A DNA stretch of 64,000 bases from Knufia peltigerae (Eukaryota; Ascomycota; Eurotiomycetes; Chaetothyriales; Trichomeriaceae), in assembly GCA_030247855.1 (NCBI GenBank), contig JAPDRN010000062.1, forward strand, positions 1 to 64,000, given 5' to 3'. The number at the start of each line of letters is the position of its first letter. Within the stretch, counting starts at the first letter, position 1. Both the position numbers and the translations under genes were made by a program. Positions 54,141 to 64,000 of the stretch are shown piece by piece. Below the pieces are notes generated by a model. That model did not search any database and had not been told where the DNA came from. It was given only the letters and a program-made list of their open reading frames with translations.

Positions 54141-55724
54141 ATGCTCCCAGCCGTGATCACCACCACCACTGCCACCATCAAGCACCAGGGTGGTTTCGTG
54201 ACACACTTGGTCAGAGCAGGACGACACTTGAAAGTGACCTCCTTGTCGTCCGGCACCATCTTGCCTGGACTACAACAACAACGACATTCTCGCAGTATGT
54301 CGACACATTACGACGCCATCATAATCGGCTCCGGCCAAGGCGGCACGCCCCTGTCCCAAGCGCTGGCCAAAGCCGGTCGACGCACCGCGCTCATCGAGTC
54401 CACGCACGTCGGCGGGACGTGTATCAACGAAGGATGCACGCCGACCAAGACCATGGTGGCCAGCGCCCTCGTCGCGCACGCGGCCTACCGGGCCCCAAGC
54501 TACGGCGTGCAGTTCAAGAAATCCAGCCTGACCGTGAACATGGAGACGGTGAGGAAGCGGAAACGGGACATCGTGGACAGTTTTCGCGGCGGGAGCGAGA
54601 ATCGTCTCAAGAACACGGCGAACCTGGACCTCATCATGGGTCAGGCGAAGTTCACTGGCCCCAAGACCATTGAAGTGTCGGTCAACGACTCCGGGATGAA
54701 AGAAACACTAGAGGCCGATCACATCTTTATCAATGCCGGGTGCTCACCGGCACCCTTGAAGGCCAGGAACGCCGAGACCATCACGGGCAACCTGCTCAAC
54801 TCGACGACCATCATGGAACTAGGCGAGGTCCCTCGTCACCTCGTCGTCATCGGTGGCGGCGCGGTCGGTCTCGAGTTCGCCCAGATGATGAAACGATTCG
54901 GAGCGAGAGTCAGCCTGATCCAACGCAACAACCAGCTATTGCCACGAGAGGACGACGACGTGTCTGAAGAGGTGCGCAAGATTCTCGTCGAGGACGGGAT
55001 CGACGTCTACCTCGGAGCCGAGACGAGAGAAGTGTCCAACGTCACGCTGGGCCAGATCGTCGTGTCCATAACCCAGCAAGACGGCAGCGTCAAGTCCTTG
55101 TTGTGCTCGCACGTGCTCGCCGCGACGGGCCGCAACCCCAACACACCAGCCCTCGACCTCGAAGCCGCGGGCGTTCAGGTCGACGGACACGGCTACGTGC
55201 GAGTCAACGAGCACCTCGAGACTTCGGCACCGGGCATCTACGCGCTGGGAGACATCAAGGGTGGCCCTGCCCAGACCCACGTGTCGTACGACGATTTCCG
55301 CGTCCTCCGAGACAACCTCATCACCGCCGACGGGGCCAAAGCGGTGGAGAAGGCCTCGATCGAGAACAGGTTGACCCCGTACTGCATCTTCATGGACCCG
55401 CAGCTCGGACGGGTCGGGTTGACGGAAAGGGAAGCCCGCAAACAACACCCAAACAAAACCATCAAGGTCGCCAAGATGCCCATGGCGTGGGTTGCCCACG
55501 CCATAGAGAGGGACGAGACGAGGGGATTCATGAAGGCCGTGGTCGACGCCGACTCGAAGGAGATTCTGGGGTTTACGTGTCTCGGCCTCGCGGGCGGCGA
55601 GATCATGAGCATGGTCCAACTCGCCATGATCGGTGGTCTCACGTACGACGAGCTGGAGAATGCAATGTTTGCCCATCCTTGTTTGTCCGAGAGTTTGAAT
55701 AATCTCTGGGGTTTCTTGGAGTGA
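54141..55724 (+). CDS. class I pyridine nucleotide-disulfide oxidoreductase
   Basis: A single GC-rich exon encoding 527 residues from the ATG at 54141. The first 50 residues are Thr/Ser/Arg/His-rich without acidic residues, and look like a mitochondrial targeting sequence ending before MSTHYDAIIIGSG; a start at 54297 would give a form without it. The FAD dinucleotide fold (AIIIGSGQGG), the redox disulfide Cys94/Cys99 in GGTCINEGCTPTK, the NAD(P) fold (VVIGGGAVGLEFA), the second FAD motif (YALGDIKGG) and the C-terminal His-Glu pair (FAHPCLSES) are all in place. This is the dihydrolipoamide dehydrogenase/mercuric reductase superfamily; the divergent sequence suggests a mercuric reductase-like or other accessory member rather than the E3 subunit of pyruvate dehydrogenase. 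It is convergent with the monooxygenase gene, only 238 bp apart. Confidence 0.88.
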   Translation: MLPAVITTTTATIKHQGGFVTHLVRAGRHLKVTSLSSGTILPGLQQQRHSRSMSTHYDAIIIGSGQGGTPLSQALAKAGRRTALIESTHVGGTCINEGCTPTKTMVASALVAHAAYRAPSYGVQFKKSSLTVNMETVRKRKRDIVDSFRGGSENRLKNTANLDLIMGQAKFTGPKTIEVSVNDSGMKETLEADHIFINAGCSPAPLKARNAETITGNLLNSTTIMELGEVPRHLVVIGGGAVGLEFAQMMKRFGARVSLIQRNNQLLPREDDDVSEEVRKILVEDGIDVYLGAETREVSNVTLGQIVVSITQQDGSVKSLLCSHVLAATGRNPNTPALDLEAAGVQVDGHGYVRVNEHLETSAPGIYALGDIKGGPAQTHVSYDDFRVLRDNLITADGAKAVEKASIENRLTPYCIFMDPQLGRVGLTEREARKQHPNKTIKVAKMPMAWVAHAIERDETRGFMKAVVDADSKEILGFTCLGLAGGEIMSMVQLAMIGGLTYDELENAMFAHPCLSESLNNLWGFLE

Positions 55725-55962
55725 TTGATCATTGTTTGCGCCACAAGAATCACATTCGGAACATTTCCGGAAGTCTGTAGGTGATACTGATTCATGGGAA
55801 ATACAACATACATACAAAGTAGGTAATGCAGGAGAAAACAATATTTCAGATACTTGGAACTTGAGTCAGTTTGTATGTGAATGTGACTGTTTATGTGTAT
55901 GTGGAATTGTGAGTATATGTATGACTGTCAAGGGCTATTGTGCTGGACCTGATATCATTTTC

Positions 55963-58074
55963 TTAAATCTTCTGTCGTCTCTCACCGTCGTATATCGGTA
56001 GTGGCGTTCCGTCGATGTCGGCTTTGATCTGCAACGCTACAAACCGCGGCAGGTATCGACCGTGTCCGACTGTGCCTCCGACATAGAACAAATCAGGTTC
56101 TAGAAAGACGCAAGGTCAGATCAGATACATCATACGGGCAGGGGAGATATTGATGCAGAAACTTACGACCATGCCGCTTGAATGCTCCATTGAGCTCACC
56201 TTCTTCGTCTAATCCCCAGAAATCATCGGCTCGAGAGGCCACTTGCTCGCCAAAGATCTGAGCGACGTCGGTCCGCATGTTTCCTATGAATCCTGTACAA
56301 AAGACGATGACGTCGGCTGGGATTTCCGAGCCGTCACTAAACGCGAGACCTGTTCGGGTGTAATGAGTTGGAAGGGCGTCGGACTTCATCTTGATCTATC
56401 AAACGTTTACTTGGTTAGTTTCACAACTCGGAGCACGAGGGAAGAGGCTGAGATTAGTATCGATATTGGACATATGCCAATACAATGCCCGAAACAGGCC
56501 CAACCCTGCTTGTTCACGAGGAGGGCAGGGGCGGGTCGACCTAGAAGGAGCTACAAGTGCTGTGCGAATGCTTTACTTACCAATCCTTTTGCAATCTTAT
56601 CGGAACACCCGACGTCCATATAGTGTCCTCCCAGTTTGACCAAGATATGCCACATGATGTCGCCGTACCTCTCGACCCGGAACCCCGCGCGTTCGAGGGC
56701 GTCGAAGCGTTCCGGCTCCTTCGACGCGGCCGCGTGCAGGGCCCTCCGACTCATCAACCTGCCCAGCACGTGCGGCATCGAGTATTGGTCCCGGTCGGCG
56801 TCGACCGTCGGCACGTCGGCGTTGTACGACCGGTCGCTGATGGTCTTGAAGTATTCGTACGGCAACACGTAGGTTTGCGTGCGCTGCACCATGGTGATGG
56901 CCGACATGTCCGCCTCGACCATGTCTTCGGCCACGTCGTGGGCCGTGTTGGCGGTGCCCACCACGATCCCCGTCTTGCCTCGCCAGCCCGCTGCGGACTT
57001 GTATTCTGACGAGTGGAGAACCGTCCCCTGAAAGATGTCGCGACCGGGGTACGTTGGCGTGATGGGGATTTGGCCGCCGCCTCCCGTAGCCATGATCACG
57101 TACCGACAAGTAATCATGATACTATTATTGACGCCATCTGGTTGTTTTTGTCGTACCTCGAGTGCATATTGTCGTCTCTCCTCGTTCCAAGTTCCAGATT
57201 GCAGCGTTGAACTAAACCAGATGTGCTTGTCGATGCCGAACTTCTCGACCCAGTCTTTGTATCCCCGCGCGAGGTCATATTTAGTGAGGAACTCCTGATA
57301 GGGCAGCGGAAAGGTTCGGTCGAAGGGGAGATGACCGTACTCGCGGGATGTATGCAGTCTCGCAGAGTCGTATCTCGTCATCCAATTGTCTCCGATTTTC
57401 TCATGTTTGTCGAGCACGACATACGAGATGCCCAGGGCTTGTAGTCGGCCGCCGGCCGAGAGACCAGCTTGGCCACAGCCAACGACTACACAGTCAAAGT
57501 GATGGTTCGAGGCAGCGTTTGGTTCTGTTCGGTTCTGCGTTTCGTGTGTGGAAGAGGGTTGGCGGACAGGCTCGAGCTGGTCGACATCGTTGCATCCTTC
57601 GAGTTGCTCCAGGATGGTTCTAATGAGCCAAATCTTCCATTGCCCGTCATTGTCCAAGACCAGTGACAGTATCCCACGACATTGTGTGACGGGAATAGAT
57701 TGGCAGCTGAAGGTAAATGCCACATTCACCCATCCTGTATCCCCACCTAGCCGAATGGGTATCGTTGATCCCTTGATGATCGAGAACTCGCTGACTCGTC
57801 GCTGTGAACAGGTCGTTGTCCAGGCGGAGATTATTGATTCAGGAGAGTAGAATGTACGAGTTGTGCCTGTGAGGGCGAATAAATCTCTCCAGATCGAGTC
57901 GGACAAGAGGTCGGTGCTTTGAAGGTTACTTAAGCAACGGATCGATGAGCTGACCTCGGCCTCCAAGTCGCCGCCGGTGGCCTCAAATTGGGATTTTGGA
58001 AGCTGGCAAGGAAGTGTCTCGAGAATACTCCGTGGTGCGTACGGTGCGATGGCAATCTCGCCGACTTCACCCAT
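55963..58074 (-). CDS. flavin-containing monooxygenase with NTF2-like N-domain
   Basis: Exons 56581-58074, 56167-56395 and 55963-56099 encode 619 residues from the ATG at 58074 (MGEVGEIAIAP); all joins keep frame. Residues about 55-155 (SIWRDLFALTGTTRTFYSPESII ...) resemble a SnoaL/NTF2-like domain, commonly found before the FMO part in fungal proteins. The FAD-binding GxGxxG is GCGQAG (199-204), followed by DKHEKIGDNW. The NADPH site is GIVVGTANTAHDVAED. The FMO C-terminus ends YVGGTVGHGRYL ... ALQIKAD, completed by the last exon. Likely an N- or C-hydroxylating or Baeyer-Villiger-type monooxygenase of small molecules; its substrate is unknown. Confidence 0.9.
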
Positions 58075-58595
58075 TGCTTCTTTGCGAATATCACACACGT
58101 ATTGACAATGGCTGTTGAATAGAGTATCTCCTAACAGGGGATGTTGGCAATGACAAGGCAGCAACTCAGCTGACAGAAGAGACGGCGTTAAACACGTAGA
58201 CCTACCAACTCTTTTGTTGAGTTCTGACACGAGATGTACTGATCATTCTTTTACAAATCGACCCCATTATAAGGTCATCATCTTGTTTCAAATTCCGCGG
58301 TGATCGTGCGAGTGTCGATTCTATCGTCTGGGGTCAACGTGGGGCAAAACGCGAGACAAAATCGGGAAGGAGGATGCGGAGAAAGGCCGGCAGATGGTGA
58401 AAGATATTTACTCAGATGGGACCGGAGTCGGGCACATTTACCAACCATCACCGGGCCGAGAATGTACGCATAAATAGACATACGAACGACAGAGTAATGG
58501 GGACATATATTCAAACAAAGACTGCATCAATTCCCCGTGATAGATATGCACTTGTACAAGAGCCATCATACCGCACCACCAAGGATATGTACCAT
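58075..58595. other. intergenic between monooxygenase and rhamnonate dehydratase
   Basis: About 0.5 kb. It holds the promoter of the monooxygenase at the left and the 3' flank of the dehydratase at the right. No gene supported. Confidence 0.55.
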
Positions 58596-59956
58596 TTAAG
58601 GGTTGTAATCACCATTCACAACCTTTTCCACATTCTCCTTGCCCTCGGTCTTCTCTAAAGGCAGAGGTAGAGAACGCTGAGGCCTCATGCCAAGTAGTCC
58701 AGTCGCATCGACTAATCGGGCCTTTGGGTTCAGCTCCAAGCCAAAGCCAGGCTTGTCCAGAACGCTGACATCGAGATATCCTTGTGTCGGTATCGGCTCG
58801 TTCAGGAAGAGATCTCCAAATACCGGAAGCACACTTTTCCCATCAGGGCTGTTGGCGAGGTATTCCTGGAACGGCGAATTGTGCTGACTGACAACGAAGT
58901 GATATGAGTATGGTCCAGAGGCATGAGGAACGACGGGAACATCATAGGCCGCAGCCATGGCAGAAACCTTGAGAAGCTCAGTGAGGCCTCCCAACCACAT
59001 GACATCTGGTTGGATGATGTCGACGTTTCTGCCCTCGAGAAGCTTGCGGAACCCATATCGAGAATATTCGTGCTCCTAGCGCTGTGTTAGTTTCAGCATG
59101 TCCAGATCAATTTTGCATGGCATACCCCTGTAGTGAATTTCGTGTCTGGATGTGCTCTCTTCAAGAGTTGGAATCCGTCAAAGTCGTCAGGAGACAGGAC
59201 CTCTTCCCACCAATCTATTCGAATATCTTGTCGCTTGGCCTCTGACACGAGCTCAATAGTATATTGGACGTTGAGAGACATCCAGCAGTCAACCCTCAAG
59301 GGAAAGTCTGGTCCGATATCCTCACGGTGCTTTTTCAGGAATGCAATGTTCTTTTTCAGACTTTCAGGCTCCTCGGGACTGTATGGCAAGGGAACTTTAG
59401 CACCGCCGAAGCCCATCTTTTGTGCTGCTGCAGGTTCAGGGCCTGTGCAGTAAAAGTGTAGCTTGTCTCGGGTACTGCCCCCGATCATTTTGTACACCGG
59501 TTCGTTTCTGATCTTGCCCAAGAGGTCCCACAAAGCCAGATCCAGGACTGAAATGACTGCAACAGGCAAACCCTTGCGTCCGTAAAACATGGACCCTTTG
59601 TACATGAGCTCGAACAGATCGTTGACATCTCGAGGATCCCGACCGACGAGAAACCTCTCAAAATGCTGCTGCACTAGCCAACACGCTGGTGGTCCTCCAA
59701 ATCCAGTGGCAAACCCAGTGGTACCGTCTGTAGCCTCGATCTCGACGCAAAAGGAGCCCAAGACGTTGATACCAAAAGAGGTGCGGGACTTTCGATATCG
59801 CTCCCATTTGGACATGGGAGTCGAAATCTTGTTGTCGATGAGCCAGTGACCGCCCTTCACATTGTGGTAATCACCACCCGAGCCAACGCCTTCGATGACA
59901 AAGGTTCGTATGGTCTTGATGGTGGGGAATGCTTTGACCCCGGCCATGGCCTTCAT
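58596..59956 (-). CDS. lraC: L-rhamnonate dehydratase (enolase superfamily)
   Basis: Exons 59126-59956 and 58596-59075, with a 50-nt intron, encode 436 residues from MKAMAGVKAFP. The sequence matches, from memory, bacterial RhmD and fungal L-rhamnonate dehydratases along its length: GSGGDYHNVKGGHWL, TPMSKWERY, SFGINVLGSF, VDLALWDLLGK, and FYCTGPEPAAAQKMGF. The metal ligands fall in RVDCWMS (Asp), DWWEE (Glu) and TTGEHEYS (Glu, first codon of exon 2); the catalytic His is in VPHASGPYSYH. The enzyme dehydrates L-rhamnonate to 2-keto-3-deoxy-L-rhamnonate in the non-phosphorylative L-rhamnose pathway (lraA-lraD / LRA1-4). The other pathway genes are not in this window. It is divergent from a Zn2Cys6 regulator 756 bp away. 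Confidence 0.9.
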
Positions 59957-60711
59957 ATGGTCTTTTCTCGTCTGCTGTTGGAGTTTCTCAAGAGGTGGTC
60001 GTTTCGGCAGAGAGCACTATATTGTGACGTGAACACAACACGAGAGTAGCAGAATCAGCCTAATATCAGAGAGACACGAGTGTGCAGGATAGAGAACATA
60101 GACACGCATAACTAGGTATCTGGCGGGGATCTGAATAAAAAGAAAGTTGGGCTTCGCTCATCGGGACAGTTGTCGCCGGCAGTGGAGAAGTTTTGGGTTG
60201 GGCCCGTGGCGACACCAAGAAGGCTACACAAGACAAAGATACCAAGAAGTGCCAGCGAATACCAGAGCGACATCGGTCGAGAGACTTCGGTGCTGTGTAG
60301 GGGTTTAATGAGTTCGCGAACAGCAGGGTGTGGGATGAATGCTGGGAGGAGATACCCACAGGAGGAGTGGGAGCAAGTGTGTTGAGGTATTTCGGCATTG
60401 GTATCTGTGTAATTACGAAGACTCACCCTTGTGGTGGATTATCCTCGCAGGGAGATAGGCGTGGGATGTGCTTGGACCTACCGGACAGACGTGCCCCTAT
60501 AAGAGCGTATTGCTGATTTCTCCGGGCCCTCTTACAATACCTGTAATTTTGATACGACTGCTCTCTTGGCGGGTTTACCTCGGTAATTCCCTAGAGGAAA
60601 AGCTCGGCTCAACTTCCTCCCACTCGGTGCAATGATCTTCCCAGATCATCTTGTTCGTATCTTTGCCTGTGCATTGTAGAACTCTTCACAACATGCGAGT
60701 ACAACAATGAT
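59957..60711. promoter_or_regulatory. divergent promoter region, rhamnonate dehydratase and regulator
   Basis: About 755 bp between the two start codons. A minus frame (about 60112-60270, MSLWYSLALLGIFVLCSLLG) would encode a small membrane peptide, but it lies within this promoter and has no independent support. CGG-containing sites, the usual targets of Zn2Cys6 proteins, occur but no clear inverted pair was singled out. Confidence 0.45.
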
Positions 60712-63293
60712 ATGGGTCTGACTAGCATCATGGCGAGTCATCCACGCGCTACTTCCCCCTCCGCATCTGAATCCGAATCCGGGGAAGATGATCGAGACAG
60801 CCCCAGGAAACGGAAGAGGCCGATGAACGTCACGTACGTGTGCTGCCTTTATCCTTCTCTTGCTCACCGTGGCTCACCCTGCGCTCTTCGTCCTTGTTTT
60901 TCCGACCTCTAGAATAGTTGCTAATGCCCAGTCCGCTTGCGGAAAATAGTTGCGAGGCCTGTAAGCAAAGGAAAGTCAAATGTGGTTGGTGTTTGCCCCT
61001 CTGCATCTGGATTAACACACCTAATGTACTGATACTCGTCCTCAATAGATCGTATCCAGCCTGCCTGTGGCTGGTGTACTCGTAACGATCACCCATGTGA
61101 ATACAGAGAACGCAAAAAGCCGGGCCTGAGAGCTGGCTATGGTCGTGAACTCGAAGGACGGCTTGATCGACTGGAGTCTCTTCTCTATGAGCAAGGTCGT
61201 CAACTAGCCGCTCATCTAGCAGAAGCATGCACCATCACCACCACAGGTACAGTCAACACGAACATCTCAAGAACATCTCAAGGTCAAGGTATTACGCCCG
61301 AGACTCAACACCGAAACTCTTTCGATCCCCAAACGGCCACTTTCGCTAGTGATGCCGATTATTCTCAGCCGGTAGTTGATCCCAAGTTGAATTCAGCAAC
61401 TTCTCGCCACGGATCATTGCAGTTTCAACCCGGCCAACAAGCACTCTCTGACCAAGCCATTCCTCCGCCACAGAATCATTATACTCCATCTGTGCATTCT
61501 CATCCAATCACTTCACCCCATTCCACGAGCGCATATCATGGAACACAGATTTTCAATGAGCATGCTACTATGCTGCCTCCTTATGATCTCTTGTACTCCC
61601 TCGTTGATCTCTATTTCAAACATGTCAACAACTGGCTGCCCTTGTTGGACAGGAAAACAACCCTCGACACTCTCTTCGGGCCATCAACGTTAGACGAATC
61701 TGATCGAGTCCTTTTGCATGCCATTGTGGCAACGACCCTCAGGTTTTCACAGGATCCTCGACTGACACCCGAGAGCCGCCAACACTACCATGACACATCA
61801 AAACAGCGTGTTCAATTATTCGGTCTTGAGAATTCCAATGTCAGGGGACTTCAGGCACTAGTCATTCTGGCGCTGGATGTGACCGGAAGTACAAATGGAC
61901 CACCAGCGTGGAATTTGCTGGCACTGATTAGCAGAAGCATGGTGCAGCTGGGCCTTGCCGTAGAATCAAGTTCAAATCTTGCTTCGCCGATGTATCCATC
62001 GATCGCGACCTTGAGGGCATCAGTACTGCCAGACGCCAGAAGCTGGATCGAAGACGAAGAAAGACGTCGACTCTTCTGGGCCGTCTACCTTCTTGATCGA
62101 TATGCCACCATAGCGACAGCATTCGAGTTCGCACTCGACGAGAAAGAGGTCGACCGGCGCTTGCCCTGTCGAGATGACCTCTTTGCGGCGAACAAACCTG
62201 TCGAGACTCGATGGTTTCGCCCTCCAGAACGGCCTCGTTACACCTCTGGGATGGCTGATACCCATGGTCATTTTTCATACCATTGCGAGCTGATGGCTAT
62301 TCTGGGACAGATCCACCAGTTTCTGAAGCGGCCCGTTGACATTGGATCTCTTTCCGACGTAGAACAATGGCAAGGCTCGTATCGTGGCCTAGACAGCGAC
62401 CTCAATGCCTGGCATTTCAGTCTGCCTGACGAGTTCGCTAACATCACTCGGCTGCTCAAATCGAACGTGCCTGCTAAAAATACCAATTGTGGCTGGATCA
62501 TGCTCCAAGCAGCCTACTGTTTGACGGTCATTCGGTTAAATTCCTCCGCGGCATACCCTAGCCAGACGTCGCCGATTTTCTCCTCTTCCTACAGTGCTAT
62601 GCAACGTTGCCTATCAGCAGTAGAGAACTTGAGACAGCTCTGCAGGTTTGTCAAGCTCAGTGGTCTACTTGACAAACTTGGCCCCCCCTTCGGTTTCGCT
62701 ATATGGGTGGGTTCTCGTGTTATGCTTGTTCATGGATCCACGATGGATCACGAAGTGGACCCTGACATTGACTTTTTCGTCACGACTCTTGCCGAGATGG
62801 GTGAATATTGGACGGTCGCGAAGAGGTATAGCGAGATTCTGAGCAGAGTTTTGGGAGAGTACCGACAGTCGCAGCGGGCGAGCGGCATGACAGGGGAGAT
62901 GATGACCCCGTCTAGTGTGAAGATACTTGCCGACATGCGCCGGTAAGCACATTCTTTGCAATCATTGGAAGAGGGAAAGTCATGCTAACACGATGAAACA
63001 GATGTGCCTATGACCTTGACTTCCTGATCTCTCGTCAACCACATGCTGCTGCGGTCAAGTCCTATCACCCCACCCGGGCCAATACGCCGGCTCAAAACGA
63101 ACTCGAGTATCTTGACGTATTCGACCTATTCAACTTTCCACGCTTGCCGATGGGCCAGGAAGGCCTAGAACAAGGGAATGGACAGGGGCTAGGTCCTACG
63201 GCGACCCCAGACCTTGGGGCGATGAATGTGTCAATGAATCCCAATTTCGCGGTGCCCAATCCCGAAGCCGATTGGCTTTTCCGCACTGGCTAA
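60712..63293 (+). CDS. Zn(II)2Cys6 transcription factor with Fungal_trans domain
   Basis: Four exons: 60712-60833, 60932-60984, 61049-62942 and 63002-63293; all joins keep frame, and the product has 786 residues. The zinc cluster is split by two introns: SCEACKQRKVKC from exon 2 and DRIQPACGWCTRNDHPCEY from exon 3, the C6 pattern of Gal4-type proteins. A coiled-coil (LEGRLDRLESLLYEQ) follows. The central Fungal_trans domain starts near LLYSLVDLYFKHVNNWLPLL and includes ALVILALDVTG and RRLFWAVYLLDRY. The C-terminus is Asn/Gln/Phe-rich and may activate transcription. An ATG at 60730 is an alternative start. Divergence from the L-rhamnonate dehydratase gene suggests, but does not show, a role in sugar-acid catabolism. 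Confidence 0.92.
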
Positions 63294-64000
63294 GAAGTGC
63301 TTCTGCTTTTTCTGATGAGGTCAAGTTGTGGTCTGAGGAAAGAAGTTTCCACGCCAGGAGGATACGTTCCGAGTGTTAGGGTCGATCGACCAATTCTATA
63401 CCTCATACGGTAAACACATGGGCGTCAGATTTCTCGTCTCGCAGCTTACAGCATCGTGGTTACTTCGCAATACTTTTTGCAGAGGATGATACTCGGGCTA
63501 GTCAGGCACTTTAGCCACCGAATTCCAGAGATCGGGCGGTAGTCAGCAACGACGTGGATAGGATCAGAGAAGGTGTCTAGGCAGCACTGGAATCAGCCTT
63601 GCACCATTCGATAATGGGTAAATGCCCTTGGACGGACACCAATGAGGTGGTGGAACCATGAGGATATAAAAAACTTACTCGTACACCTCGCGATGGACAA
63701 AGAAAATCACGTCTATAACTTTTGGGTTTCCAGCTCCGCGAAACTACACATTACGAACCGACCAACGGCGTGCATCAGCCGGGGCTGGAAAATAGTGTAT
63801 ACTCAGCCCAATGGTCAACGCGGGTGAGATGACGTTGCCGTAAGGTCCACGACGTGCGCGCTGCTTTACCATGACCAATCACCGTGTCCCAAATTGAGAT
63901 CACATGATATCACATGATCATGCGTTTATCGGGTCTGTTTTGGGCACGCGATCTGGTCTTTTTCGTCTCTGTCCGCCATCATCACGCCGTCTCTTTTTCC
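63294..64000. other. right-edge intergenic, likely promoter of an outside gene
   Basis: No gene supported. Near the edge are a CCAAT box (63875), a duplicated 10-mer at 63899-63918 and a pyrimidine-rich end, which together suggest the promoter and leader of a plus-strand gene beyond the window. Confidence 0.4.
63899..63918 (+). repeat. 10-bp direct repeat in tandem
   Basis: ATCACATGAT occurs twice head to tail; each copy contains CACATG, a degenerate E-box. A third partial copy (CATGATCATG) follows. Confidence 0.75.

Noticed and set aside
54936..55841. Antisense frame (301 codons) opposite the disulfide oxidoreductase
   Set aside because: GC-rich shadow of the sense gene with no recognisable domain.
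60112..60426. Small minus-strand membrane-protein-like frame between the dehydratase and the regulator
   Set aside because: The frame lacks an ATG at its 5' end; the internal Met would give a very short peptide within a divergent promoter.
1..64000. CRISPR arrays, rRNA or tRNA genes, intact transposons
   Set aside because: No spaced repeat array, no convincing tRNA A and B boxes outside coding sequence, and no transposase or reverse transcriptase reading frame was seen.

Overview
The window is nuclear DNA from a filamentous ascomycete (Pezizomycotina). Evidence: short spliceosomal introns of about 50-180 nt with GTRNGT donors and CTAAC-like branch sites, fungal-type Zn(II)2Cys6 regulators, a Ppo-type fatty-acid dioxygenase/P450 fusion, a Pbs2-type MAP kinase kinase, and genes on both strands with short intergenic gaps. 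The oligomer TACTCCGTA recurs in the intergenic DNA. A Eurotiomycete, perhaps a chaetothyrialean black yeast, is my guess; it is not proven by the sequence.

Left part (1-16 kb): a small cysteine-rich secreted protein, a decayed helix-hairpin-helix (endonuclease III-like) gene, a 2 kb stretch of unrecognised fragments, a stomatin, a short-chain dehydrogenase, a large UBE2O-like E2 enzyme, and a co-oriented epoxide hydrolase and SAM methyltransferase.

Middle part (16-40 kb): mostly conserved housekeeping genes. These are ESCRT-I Vps37 divergent from splicing factor SF3a2/Prp11, two divergent orphan genes, the Pbs2 HOG-pathway kinase, a SAC-domain phosphoinositide phosphatase, transportin Kap104, a BuGZ/ZNF207-like zinc finger protein, an orphan nuclear protein with HPNQYT repeats, and a UCH37-type deubiquitinase.

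Right part (40-64 kb): more accessory in character. It holds an Upc2-like Zn2Cys6 regulator in four exons, a decayed second transcription factor, the ribosomal protein uL14 (RPL23) gene split into four exons (one only 14 nt), a Ppo oxygenase whose isomerase-motif Asn is replaced by Thr, a class I FAD/disulfide oxidoreductase, a flavin monooxygenase with an NTF2-like front domain, an L-rhamnonate dehydratase, and a divergent Zn2Cys6 regulator that is a natural candidate to control it.

Splice sites were placed by eye, by reading frame and by remembered family sequences. In most multi-exon models the exon lengths sum to an exact codon count. No tRNA, rRNA, CRISPR array or intact transposon was seen. 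No single previously undescribed system stands out. The best leads are the altered Ppo active site, the rhamnonate dehydratase/regulator pair with its redox neighbours, the enriched TACTCCGTA motif, and the orphan HPNQYT protein.
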